From contig CAJHNH020001602.1 in assembly GCA_905116865.2 (NCBI GenBank), positions 401,874 through 465,873 on the forward strand: 64,000 nt of DNA, read 5' to 3'. Below are positions 1-12,800 of this stretch, in pieces. The stretch is from Candidula unifasciata. Lineage: Eukaryota; Mollusca; Gastropoda; Stylommatophora; Geomitridae. Position numbers and translations under genes: made by a program. The notes under the pieces are model-generated. The model was not told the origin of the DNA. It saw only the letters and a program-made list of their open reading frames with translations, and ran no database searches. Each line of letters begins with the position of its first letter. The first letter of the stretch is position 1.

Positions 1-229
1 GGCACTCTGAGAATCGTGGGTTCTTTTGACCACTGTGTCGTTCAGTTCACGCGTGCAGTTTCTACAGAGACCCCGTGGGGATCTCGCCGGATCTACGGAG
101 TTCATGTGGGTTTTTTTTTTTTTTTTTTTTTAAGTTTGAAAAGGCCTTTTTTTTTTTAAACCTCATGAGGCGAATGCTGGACTAGAGCGCCTACTTTTAT
201 AGATCAGTCAGAACTGCTGGTATATTGAG

Positions 230-560
230 AGCAATATCTTTATGATAATCAATCAACAGTTCCCTTACAGAACGTCGCTCTCGTCGCGGCATGCCTGAAA
301 GCCTCTCTTTCTGTAAACAAGGATCCTGCCCTATGTGTTTTCATTACCAGTGCGTCTTCAGTGTCTTGTAAACAAGAGCTCTGCCTTTGCCTCTTTCTCC
401 GCAAACTGTGCATCCTCCACTACTGTTCTCTCCAGGCCACTATGACGTTTAACACAATAAGCTGATGATATCTCACCATTCACCTTTACTTGCCAGAATA
501 TTTCCAGTTATCTATTTTAGTTTGGCCTGACCTGTGAGTTCAGTTCAGTCTGTTAAATCC
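230..560 (-). mobile_element. LINE 3'-end fragment
   Basis: Shares gaacgtcgctct(c)..cgc..tgcatgaaag-type sequence with 35235-35640 and, in part, 52360-52680. No intact frame. It sits in the OCA2 intron downstream of the 749-820 exon. Confidence 0.55.
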
Positions 561-748
561 CCGCCCAGATGATGATTCGAGTACATCCCTGCAGGACTGG
601 AGGCGAGTGTGCTAGCCAAGAACTGTCACAACGTTCAATTTCCTTGTACAGCTCGCCTGAATCTAAGTGTTTTAGTCAATAATTCTATGTAAATCTTATT
701 GTTTCTGTGCCTGGTTGTTCGCTGGTACTTGTCAGTCAACGCACTTAC

Positions 749-820
749 TTCATTGACGGAGGAGAGGACGGCCAGGGCAGCCAGGGCTCCCAGCAGAGCT
801 GCCAGAGTTCTGTGGACGAG
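749..820 (-). CDS. OCA2: OCA2 exon, conserved LVHRTLAALLG segment
   Basis: Twenty-four codons: LVHRTLAALLGALAALAVL then SSVNE. This is the most diagnostic P-protein segment in the window. Acceptor ttttatttgcag, donor GTAAGT; phase 0 both sides. The minisatellite at 846-1712 begins about 25 bp upstream of its acceptor. Confidence 0.93.
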
Positions 821-3800
821 CTGCAAATAAAAGTCAAACGGTGATAACACACGGTGCGTCGTGTGGGACTGTCGGAACACACAGTACGTCGTGTGTGACA
901 GTCTGAAATTTTATATGTGACTATCTGAACACATAGTACGTCATTTGTGACTAAAGTTTCCAGTAGGACTATTTGAACACGCAGTACGTCACGTGTGACT
1001 GTCTTAAGTTTCTAATATGACTACCTGAACACGCAGTACGTCATGTGCGCCTGTCTAAAGTTTCCAATATGACTATCTGAACACACAGTACGTCATGTGT
1101 GACTGTCTGAAGTTTCATATATGACTATTTGAACACACAGTACGTCATGTGTGACTGTCTGAAGTTTCAGATATGACTGTCTGAACGCACAGTACGTCAA
1201 GTGTGACTGTCTGAAGTTTCATATATGACTATTTGAACACACAGTACGTCATGTGTGACTGTCTGAAGTTTCAGATATGACTGTCTGAACGCACAGTACG
1301 TCAAGTGTGACTGTCTGAAGTTTCATATATGACTATCTGAACACACAGTACGTCATGTGTGACTGTCTAAAGTTTCCAATCTGACTATATTAACACACAG
1401 TACGTCATGTGCGACTGTCTGAAGTTTCAGATATGACTGTCTGAACGCAGACTACGTCATGTGTGACTAACTGAACACACACTACGTCATGTGTGACTGT
1501 CTGAAGTTTCAGATATGACTGTCTGAAGACACAGTACGTAATGTGTGACTGCCTAAAGTTTCGGATGTGACTGTCTGAACGCACACTACGTCATGTATGA
1601 CTTTTTGAAGTTTCAGATGTGACTGTCTAAACGCACACTTCGTCATGTATGACTTTCTGAAGTTTCAGATGTGACTGTCCGAACGCACACTACGTGATTT
1701 ATGACTATCTATCTGATGCCGGTGTGCATAACAGTTATATGAATACCTGAAATGTGAGCTCGATGTTTATGTTTCAGTACGGTCTACATGATAATGAATA
1801 CTTTTTTTTTTTTTTTTCTTCTTTTTTTTCCCTACTTCTTGTTCTTATTTTTATTCTTGTTTTTCTTAATCCTAATCATCCCCATAATTTTCTTTTTCTT
1901 CTTCTTCTTTTTATTTTTCTTCTTCTTCTTCTTCTTCTTCTTCTTCTTCTTCTTCTTCTTCTTCTTCTTCTTCTTCTTCTTCTTCTTCTTCTTCTTCTTC
2001 TTCTTCTTCTTCTTCTTCTTCTTCTTCTTCTTCTTCTTCTTCTTCTTCTTCTTCTTCTTCGTCTCCTTCTCCTTTCAATATATATATGTAACTATATAAC
2101 GTTTATCGGGTCTAATTTCCAGACATCTAGTTTAAGCTGTCATCAATTAGCTCCTGGCCTGTGTCTAGTTCAAGCTGTCACCACTGAGCTCCTGGCCTGT
2201 GTCTAGTTCAGGCTATCACCACTGAGCTCCTGGCCTGTGTCTAGTTCAAGCTGTCACCACTGAGCTCCTGGCCTGTGTCTAGTTCAGGCTATCACCACTT
2301 AGCTCCTGGCCTGTGTCTAGTTCAGGCTATCACCACTGAGCTCCTGGCCTGTGTCTAGTTCAAGCTGTCACCACTTAGCTCCTGGCCTGTGTCTAGTTCA
2401 GGCTATCACCACTTAGCTCCTGGCCTGTGTCTAGTTCAGGCTATCACCACTGAGCTCCTGGCCTGTGTCTAGTTCAGGCTATCACCACTTAGCTCCTGGC
2501 CTGTGTCTAGTTCAAGCTGTCACCACTTAGCTCCTGGCCCGTGTCTAGTTCAGGCTATCACCACTTAGCTCCTGGCCCGTGTCTAGTTCAAGCTATCACC
2601 ACTTAGCTCCTGGCCCGTGTCTAGTTCAAGCTATCACCACTTAGCTCGTTGCCTGTGTCTAGTTCAGGCTATCACCACTTAGCTCCTGGCCTGTGTCTAG
2701 TTCAAGCTATCACCACTTAGCTCCTGGCCCGTGTCTAGTTCAAGCTATCACCACTTAGCTCGTTGCCTGTGTCTAGTTCAGGCTATCACCACTTAGCTCC
2801 TGGCCTGTGTCGAGGTTTTCCGGGCCTGATCCGTGGCAAGAGAATGTAGCACGTCTGTGGGTATCTGACTATGTTATGGAGGTGACCCGAAAGTAACTAG
2901 ATGAAAATAGGACTAACCTCGAAAATGATGAGTATGTAAACGAAGATAAGGACCAGAAACGCGTAGAGGACTTGGTGTTCCACGTGCCAGGAGAGTTCTC
3001 TGGTGTACCAGGACATGGCGACAACCTGCGGGCTTGAGGCGGTCAGGTTGCAGCTGTCTTCACTGGAACGAAAGATCATTCATTTTAGAATAGACTGGGG
3101 CCCTGTTATAGGGAAAAAAAAAAACAGACCCACTGCCTACCTAAAAGCGTGTCCTAAGAGTCGACTAATTGGGAGCTTCCTTCAAAGTCGGGGTGCATCT
3201 GCTTGAGAGGCAAGGAATTAGCAGTCAGCATACAAATGAGTCAGATTTGTAAAACGAGTCAGATTTGTAACACTCAGGTTCTGGAACAGGACTGTAGTCC
3301 AGAAGTGGATAAATAACCAGAACTTTTCGCTAGAGTTTACAGCTGGTGGACGCGAAGAAGAAGAATAAGAAGAATAGACAGTATAGCATACCGGGTACAC
3401 ACATGCATGATCGGACTCTATCAGCAATTATTGTAATGTGTTAATGTTGAATAATCCGGTAGCAGACTGGCTGGTCATCATCTAAAACGACTCCTCTTGC
3501 TGGATTCACAACAAACTTGAAATTCCTACAGCCTGACATTTACAGTTTCCTCTACCATTGTATCTTCTGTGAGTATTTGTTTCCACACATAATCTTCCAT
3601 TATCGATGTTCCTACCACCGCTTCTTTAGGAGCATGAAATATGCTCGTTTATTCCCTCGAACACTTGCATCACCATTTTAAAGATAATATTCTCCGTGAT
3701 CCCTTTGTGGGTTGCAATTTTTCGTTATTTTGAAGCCCCACCCTGGCTGTTGGCACGGGCCGCAATATAACCTAACGGTTGAACTCAATTTTCGGGACCT

Positions 3801-5011
3801 CTCCACCGGTGATCCTCATCCGCATGGTGGCACTTTGTGTCACATGGTGTTTATCGCTTTGTGTGATCTCCTGTTGGGGTAAAAGTTACGTACTCTTTAC
3901 TCTTAAATTTGATTGTTAGCCTCGCTATCCGAATTAGATTTGGCCTTCACTTGAATTTAGTACCATTACAGGTTATAGTCATTATCATGGGCTCTATACT
4001 GTATTAGTAAACATTCATGATCTTGTGATCATGACAATCTTGGAACAATCTTGAACCGTTTACCTAGCAACACCATCATCATCATCATCATCATCGTCGT
4101 CAATATCATCATGCTGTGCCTTCTATATGTCACACGAAGCTTGCAGTCCCTTCCTCCATTCCGTTATTTCCTGTACAATCCTTTGTTTTCCTATAATACC
4201 GAGTTATCAACTCTCCATATTCTTCTTCTTCTTCTTGTTCACCGGCTGTGAATTCCCGCGGTAAGTCGCGGTTGTTCGTCCAAAATGGACTTTTGGCTTT
4301 TACTTTGACCTGAGTTTTGCGTGTACATTCGTTTTACTGGCTTATTTGTTTGCAGTTCTCGTTCCCCGCCTCTCCGGCAGATGTACTCCGACTTCGGAGG
4401 AAAACTCTCCATATATGCATGTTTGTATTATTTATAAGTATTAAAAAACAATGGTCCCCAGACTTGCATTAACTTATCTAGTTAAGAGCCAAACGAACCT
4501 TGACTGTTGGCCGCTTTCTTGTTAGCCAGCCTCCTTCCTGACTAGTTTTAGCATCTTCTTGTGTCACAGTATGTACCTTAACTTCACAGCAATGGGCCAT
4601 CTTTGATATATGACCGTTCACTTGTACTCTGTCATACTTGTCTATCTAGATATGTATCTTCCGACTTCTGTTTTGACTCTGTTTGTTGAGTATTCATGAG
4701 CGGTTCGATTTTGCAGCATAAAATGTCTACTTGATGAACCAGTGTACGGAACACAAGTCTAGCCTTACCTGCAACACTTGGCGTCAGCTGTGAACTTGAC
4801 TCTGTCTTCGAATTCTGTCTCTGTCTCGTTTATCTTCAGAGTCAGCTGCAGAGAAAGGAGAGACCACGCAGTTCATTGTTGTAGTCAAGATACACGGGCT
4901 GATTGAACACTTTCTGTGCAAGGCAGGAGCGCGCCATAACCAAATCGCACGGGGCTAAGTGCACTTAAAATGTCTAGTTGCGGGCTGGACGCTCAAGAGA
5001 CTCAAGAGCCC

Positions 5012-5045
<34 letters not shown>

Positions 5046-8000
5046 TAATAATAGTAATTGTATTATTATTATGCGATAAATGCAAACAAATATATTATCT
5101 TCTATATAAACAAAAATGTAAATATTTGTTTGTTAGTGTAAGCTAATCTCCGAAAGCTCTTTACCGAGTGCTTTCAAATTTTGACACAGTGTTGTATAAG
5201 ATTACGCGCGTGTTTCTACATAAAAGTATCGCACAAAGCACGAACAACAAAGATCCATTGACGATCATATCGGCATCTTGGTTTTGTATTCCGAAGTCCA
5301 ATTTCTTTTTCATTGCCGTGTTCCTGAACTTTGACTGTTGACCTAAAAAATATGCACAAAGCTGTATGATATAATAAATTATTTCGTTATGGGGACGATG
5401 AGTTGTTGAAAGACTGTTTAGAAATGTAAAGATGTGGGAATAAAAACAGGGTTGTTGGAAGACTGTATGGGAATGACAGATTACTGATCAGTGAGGACTA
5501 TCATCCCAGTATTCCGGGCAGATCCACAGGTTCAAAGATCTTTTCCCCGATAGCTCCACAAGCACAAAAGCCACTAGTGAAGACCGTTCAATGGTGAATG
5601 ATCAGACGACTCTTGCCCTTAGTGCTGCCGTCTGCACTCCTATATCCACCATCCTCGACACGATCTTCTTTGGGATATGCGTGTCACTGGACATCAACGA
5701 CATCACTACTGTCCATGGCGGGGAAGTCACAGTAACCGCCTCACCCACAAAATAAATCTGCTTATTGTAGAAGCAGTGGTAGTAGTAACAGAATAGTAGT
5801 AGTTGTTGTTGTGGTTGGCCGGTTAGTTAATACGTCGGGCTATCATGCAAGACACCCGGGTTCGACCCTTAGTAAGGTGATGGGGTTTTTTCTGTCGGGG
5901 GCACAATTAAACATCCTAACATGAACACTCTGTGGTGACAGCATTAGACATACGGCTTCTCTGGCACACGACCCCCTGTCTACACCCGACCTAGACAAGC
6001 GGTAAAACAGGCGGTAGTGACAATTTTTTTGTTTGTTGGTGGTGTTAGTAGTTGTACTGGTACTCAATGGCTGATGTGATAAATATTACACTAGCCGCAT
6101 TTACTTTTAATTACAGCTCCTGCTACCCGTTTTAGTCTGGGTGGATACGGATGCCAAAGACAATTTTTAAAAATGTATGGGAATTTTCAAACCCTTCGGA
6201 GGGGGAGAGAGGAGTAGATGATGGATTGGGAGCGGGGGGGGGGGGGGGGCTGGTGACCTAAACTTTTAACTGAGAGAGCTTCAGACATAACATGATTTTA
6301 CAGTTTTTTATTATTCATATTTTAACTCAGATTTTCTCAAATTTTTTAGACGTACAGTAGTAAACTTTACCGTGTGCTCTTTAAAAAATGCCAAAAGCCT
6401 TAGTGTGTAACAAACAAATAAGCATTTTTTCTAAGTCCCAATAATACACTTTCTTTAAACGACAACTTATATAAGAACACAATTATATTTTGCATGTTCT
6501 AGAGTCGACAAACCAGACTATCTGCGCAAATAATCACTGTACAATTGACCATATTAGTCAGCTGCGCTTTTTATTTTCTGTCTTGTCCATTTAGCCAGAC
6601 TGGGCCACAGCAACGCGTGGCTGGGTAGTGCTAGTTGTAAATAAAATGAACTTCATCAACACATACTTTAAAAGAGACAGCTAGTGGAGGGGAGTCCTCA
6701 CTTATTTACCTGCAAATTTTCTAGGTGATGGAGGGTGGGGCTCAGATAAACAAAATTGTAATGGAGAAAAAAAAAGGGGGGGGGGGGGGGGGGGTTAGCT
6801 CAGCCCTCTAAAAATATTTAGGGTTATGGTGTGTGAGTGTGGCTAGGTGTTCGAAAAGGCAATATTAATAAAATAATTATCAACAATATTATTATTATTT
6901 TATTATGTTGTTTTTGCTATAATTGTCTACTAATGGCAAAAAATATACTAGTATATTTTCAAATAATATTAGGTGTTTTGAACAAATAATTAAAAGACAA
7001 CGTCTGTAGATAGAACGTTTGGAGGAGCACAAAGACTATCAGCAAAGAGTAAAACTTACGATGACGGCAGAACTGAGATTAACGTAAAACTGGGGAGCTG
7101 TGTCGTTTTCGTCCTTAGTTTCGTAGAAGCGACCAAACAGCTCCACACGGACGACAGCCATATCACCCTCACACAGGTCATGATCTAAGACATCTGTGGA
7201 TTCAAAAGTGCAACTGTAACATACTATGACATCATACAGCCATGTGCATGGGGAATGTAAGTGGAGACTACCATATGATAGGAAAAAACAAGAAGAAACT
7301 ACTACATGATGGGGGAAAACAAGAGGAGACTACAACATGACGAGAAAAAAAGGGAAGACTACCACATGATAGGAAAAAACAAGGGGAGACTAGCACATAA
7401 TGGGGAAAAACAAGGGGAGACTTCCACATGATGAGAAAAAAGGGGAGACTACCACATGATGGGAAAGCAAGGGGAGACTACCACACTATTTACTAGAAAT
7501 TCAAAACAGAAGCAGACAACAAGACAGAAGCCGACCTCCCTGAAGGTGGATACAGGACGTATAAGATGCATTGCTTATGAAAAGCACACAGGGCTTGAGA
7601 ATTAGCTAGAGAAAGAAAAACTTACAGGTGTACCGTGATGAGAGCGACGTTCTGCTATTTCTTGGGTTTTTTTTTTAAACAACTCCCGATTCGATTCGAT
7701 TTGTGGAAAACAAAAATCTCAAATTTGCTCCTGGTTCAACTGTCGAAACGCCGTGTTATACCGAGGAGGGTTTTCTTTACTGTCTTATTTGTATTCCATT
7801 TCTTTGTGGTGTGCAGCTACACCTGATTTCCTGTTTCTTGGTCTTCCATATCTTGTGTGGTTTTGTGGGTCCTGGTGAGGTCTGGTCTTCTTTTCCTGTC
7901 CCAGAGAGTTTTGCTGTTTTGGTTGCTGGTGCCTGACTTGTCCATGTGTCTGTTGCTGTGCTAGAGCCACTAGTGACATCGCTGGATGCCAGACCTTGGT

Positions 8001-9778
8001 TCTCAGGTCCACCGAGGCTTTAACGGGCACCAGGAACAGTCCTCGGAAGTAAATGCGACCGGCTTGATGTTGACTGCATCACCTACCGAGTGCCGATTGA
8101 TCTATAAAAGTCTAGCCCTGTGTGCTCCATACACCCGAAGGTGTGGGAAAGGGTTCTTTACTTGACGTAGCGTATGGGGCTGAACACTCCCGCTTGCAGG
8201 GCTTGAGTTCGAACCCATAGGCAGTCTCTGTCTAAAATATGTGCCAGGTTAATTCATGGGAAGTAAAGGCGGTTGACGTGATATTAAGCTCATCACTCAT
8301 CGATTAGTCTATAAAAATACAAGTCTAGCAACATAAGCCGAACAAGTTTCTGTAGCAGATTATTGTCTCTACAGGGTAGAGAACCCTCCTTCTTTCTCAC
8401 TAGGCTTTGGGACCGGCAATTGTGATGCCATACAAAAGCCCAAAGAAAATGGTGAAAATAAAATTAGACGAATTCAAAAGAGGCGAAGAAGAAAGAGAAA
8501 TATCTGGGCAACCACTTTATATATGAAGAACTCCACATCGGAAGCATGCACAGCAGGAGCCTATCAATCCTCAGTAGGTTGTCCCCCGTTAGGAATTGTT
8601 TCGGTTCGTTTTCAGTGTTGCCACTTTGGATGTTTTACATCCAGATTTAGGTGTTTTCCCTTGCATTTAGATGGCGTTTTGACGTTTAGATTGTAAATGT
8701 TTTTCTAGAAGTTTTTCATTCGGAGTAGATTTATCAAATCTAATCTTAGAAAGAGGATGAAATTTGACCTCTTAAATGCTATCTTTACCACACACAAAAA
8801 AAAGTATAAGAGTTGGAAAAGGCTGTTCCACTTATCAGCTCCCTGATTGGGTATTAAAAGAAATTGGAACAGCTAAAGCATACAAGAGTCATTTTGGATC
8901 TGAAGCTTTAACTTCGTCATCCAAGGTAAATTTATCCTGTGGATCTTGTAAGGCAGACTTTAGTAAAGACGAGGACCTGATTCTATAGGGTAAGTCATAT
9001 CAATTGCTATGTAATTTGTGACTCTTTCCATTCGGATGTTTTTTCTAGATATTTTCCATGCAAATGTAGATGTTTTTATATATTTTTTGACTCCGTTTTG
9101 GATGTTTTCTTTCCAAACAAAGTGGCAACACTGCTCGTTTTTCCCCTAGACAGTTGCTTTCAACCTTCTTATTGCCGTCACCCTTTAATACAGTTCCCTC
9201 ATGTTGTGGCGACCTTCAACTATTTTCCTTTACAACTTTAATGAACATGTGTTTGCTGGTGATCTTAGGCGACCCATGTAAAAGGGTCGTTCGACCCAAA
9301 CAAGGGTCGCGACCGGCGGGTTGAGAACCTCTACACTAGACCATCTCGAAAGGTTAGGGAACATCCCAGGCCTCGGACATCTCCTGCTGCGCTGAAGACA
9401 GAGAAGATGGCGCGCTGTTGGACACATCATGAGAAGAAGCCAAACAGGCACTGAAACAGGAATTAAAAAGATTGGGGAGGCAAGAACGTTAAAAAAAGCT
9501 AAAGCGAACGCTGATGAGAGAAGCCAAAGCTGCTGGGCTTGATTCCATCCATGATTTTGAATTGCTTGCTCAAGATAGAACATAATGGGGGAATAGACTG
9601 TAGCTATTTGTAACATATGCAGCACAACAACATAACGAATGAATGAATCATATGCTCTATAAGCTAATAGCTTGCAGAGGGTTGTGTATTTTTTAAACTT
9701 TATATATATATCTGTGTTAGTGAATGTGTTCTGTTTAGAGTGTCTGTGTGTGTTCTTGTCTCTGCTGTCTGTATGTCT

Positions 9779-9819
<41 letters not shown>

Positions 9820-12800
9820 TATATATATACACACATATAAGACATACAGACAGCAGAGACAAGAACACACACAGACACTCTAAACAGAACACATTCACTA
9901 ACAGAACCCACACAATAGTGAGCCTGGGTACATACATGCTTTGTTGGCCTCGACGACTGTTGTTCTAAATACTTTCTCTTCTTCGTTCGTTACCATCAGT
10001 TGTATCTGAGAAATACAAGCGAGAAATAATCCATATTATCCATTCAGACATATTTGGACAAATTCATAGATGAACGGCATAATTCTCAACAAATTCGCTG
10101 CTCTAGAAACACATTCTGCCTAAGGAACTAACTATTTAAATGACAAACCTGCCTTTTAAAAACAATTAACTTTACCCATATAGCCATCAACTATCTAGCA
10201 AGGAGGGACCAGGCCACCATCTTCAGACTCAGAACACACCTATTCCACTCAATGGACATCTAAACAGAATCCTGCCACAACAGTCTCCAGAGTGCCAGCT
10301 ACGTAACTACCCCTACGAAACTGTTGACCATCATCTCTGTGAGCGTCCAAAACCCATCGAGACTAAAAGAATGCTACTCCCTCCGAGACCAGACAAGTGG
10401 AACACCTTGTACGGAGGAAAAGAACAGCTTGTGAAAACATGTACACCCCACTACATGGCATTGGGCCAAAAGGGCAAGCGCATGTGCCGCTGGATCGATA
10501 ACAACAACCACCCAGACAGCCAAGCAATGACACAGCTGACATCTTCACACCCAAAAGTAGAGCTGCCTTCCTGTCCTAAATGTCTATCGAGGAGCTCCGA
10601 GGACTTCCTTACATCCATCCATGTATAAAAAGCAAAACCTAAAATTGATCAGGTTCAATCTACTGCCAGCAGTATCGGTTATAATTGGGGTTATGTTTCT
10701 TTGTGCCAATTATGTTGGCCAAATAAGATAAAATATAAATTCATCCTGACCAAAGAGAAGTAGATTTGTTAGACATGCAGACAATGTTGAATAAGATGTT
10801 GGAATAAAATTATAAAGACCAACAACGACGATGGATTTGGCTCAGCGAAGGTAGCTGTAAGGGATGCAGAAAAGTAGAATCCATCATTCTGATCAATCTT
10901 CTTCTTCTTCACTTCCTCTTTTAACCGCTGTGGGTGTCGAGGGAGATATAAGGTTCTGTTTCTAGCTCTTCTGGCTGCCTCGACCATAGGCACATCGCGC
11001 TGTTGCAGAGTTCTCTCTGATGCCATCCCTCCATCCTGCTCTTGGTCCACCTCGTCCACCATTCTGATCAATGGTGCCTTAAAATAGTTCAGTCTCCCTA
11101 CAGGAAACACTCGTCACGCACTGAGAGAACTGTACTAAAGGAAGCAGCGTCTACATCACTCAGTGAATGCAGCTTTGATTCAGAATTAGTTATACTGACT
11201 GATGTTTGCTCAGTGTTGCAAGCAATAGAAAACGATAAGTAACTACATTTCTACAAGCTTATGTCTCTTCTGAATCAGGTGGGTCAACTAACTAAGCAGA
11301 TTGTTCTCAAATGGATTCCAAGCCACTGCAACATCATGAGACAGGAAAGAGCAGACTGCATGGCCAAAATTGAGTGCAGCCATTTAAAGGATTCAATTAC
11401 ACTGTATGATGAAAATAAAACCCAGATCATAGCAGCCATTAAAAAACCTCTGAAATAATTCTCACCCAAAACACAATCCTGAGAACCCAATCAACCCTCA
11501 CACACAAGAGGCAGACAACTCTGTTTAGACTGCGAATTGGACACGTTATATCCTGATACAATATGCACAAGCAGTTCAAGAATGTTGACAGAAAACTGTG
11601 TCCATGCCAACAGGCCCCGCGGAATACTGAACATGTTCTACAGATACGCTTTTTTCATGCCACAGAGAACCCAGTTCTAACTATTCAGCGTTCCGGCGGA
11701 ATCCAGGATGTATTCATCAGTGAAGGATCTAAACACACAACGTTCATTGAGGCCTGTGGCCTTCTCATCTGAAAACCACAGGCAATGAAACGAAAAGAAG
11801 AAGGATAATATAATTATTACGTAGAATAACGGAAGGAAACATGATTTTTTTTAGTGTGTTTGTGGGGAAAGGGGGGGGGGGGGGGGGGGGGTTAAATGAA
11901 ATCGTCAAACATAATTTTTTTTTACTGCTAATTACAGCCTTTATTATACGATTTTTGCGGTGTAGGCAGGAGGATCTTTGAGGCTGATTATTTACGGCCA
12001 GATGGCTAGTGTTGTCGCCACGGCTGTGCAGGTGAGGATTTTTTTTTTTTTGGCCCCTGACAGAAAAAGACCCAAGCCTTACCGAGGATTCGAACTCGGG
12101 TCTGCCGCTTGATAGCCGAGTGTTCTAACCATTCCACACATTATACAATGTATTAAATTGTTTTCGACACAGTTATATAGCATGACAAATGATGACAGCA
12201 AGCTGGCATCAGAAACACATGCTATCAATAACGATAACGTTAACGATACATCAAAAACATACAACACAGATAATGATGATATCATCTATACATCATTTAT
12301 ATAAAGCAATTACGATGATGATGTCATCTATACATCACATACATAAAGCGATAAGGATGACGCCATCCATACATCACATACATAAAGCAATAATGATGAT
12401 GCCATCTATACATCACATACATAAAGCAGCAATGATATTGTCATGTATATATCACATACATAAAGCAATAATGATGTTGTCATATATACATCACATACAT
12501 AAAGCAATAATGATGATGCCATCTATACATCACAAACATAAAGCAATAATGATGATGCGATCTATACATCACATACATAAAGCAATAGTGAATGTCATCT
12601 ATACATCACATACATAAAGCAATAATGATGATGCCATCTATACATCACATACATAAAGCAATAAAATGATGCCATCTATACATCACATACATAAAGCAAT
12701 AATGATGATGCGATCTATACATCACATACATAAAGCAATAGTGAATGTCATCTATACATCACATACATAAAGCAATAATGATGATGCCATCTATACATCA

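Noticed and set aside
7635..7663. A small exon with a strong GTAAGT donor on the minus strand (frame NVALITVHL) as the missing OCA2 exon
   Set aside because: The sequence is a LINE motif repeated at 260 and 35240, and its length leaves phase 2 where phase 1 is needed.
8776..8988. The small ORF as an independent host gene
   Set aside because: It lies wholly between the TIRs of a transposon-like element; kept only as a low-confidence element ORF.
9230..9937. A 235-codon minus-strand frame
   Set aside because: It runs through the perfect palindrome and an antisense LINE fragment; no family likeness.
11990..12150. A tRNA gene on the minus strand
   Set aside because: Head and B box are tRNA-like, but it continues into a SINE body; several similar heads exist (5810, 30465, 39265, 53930).
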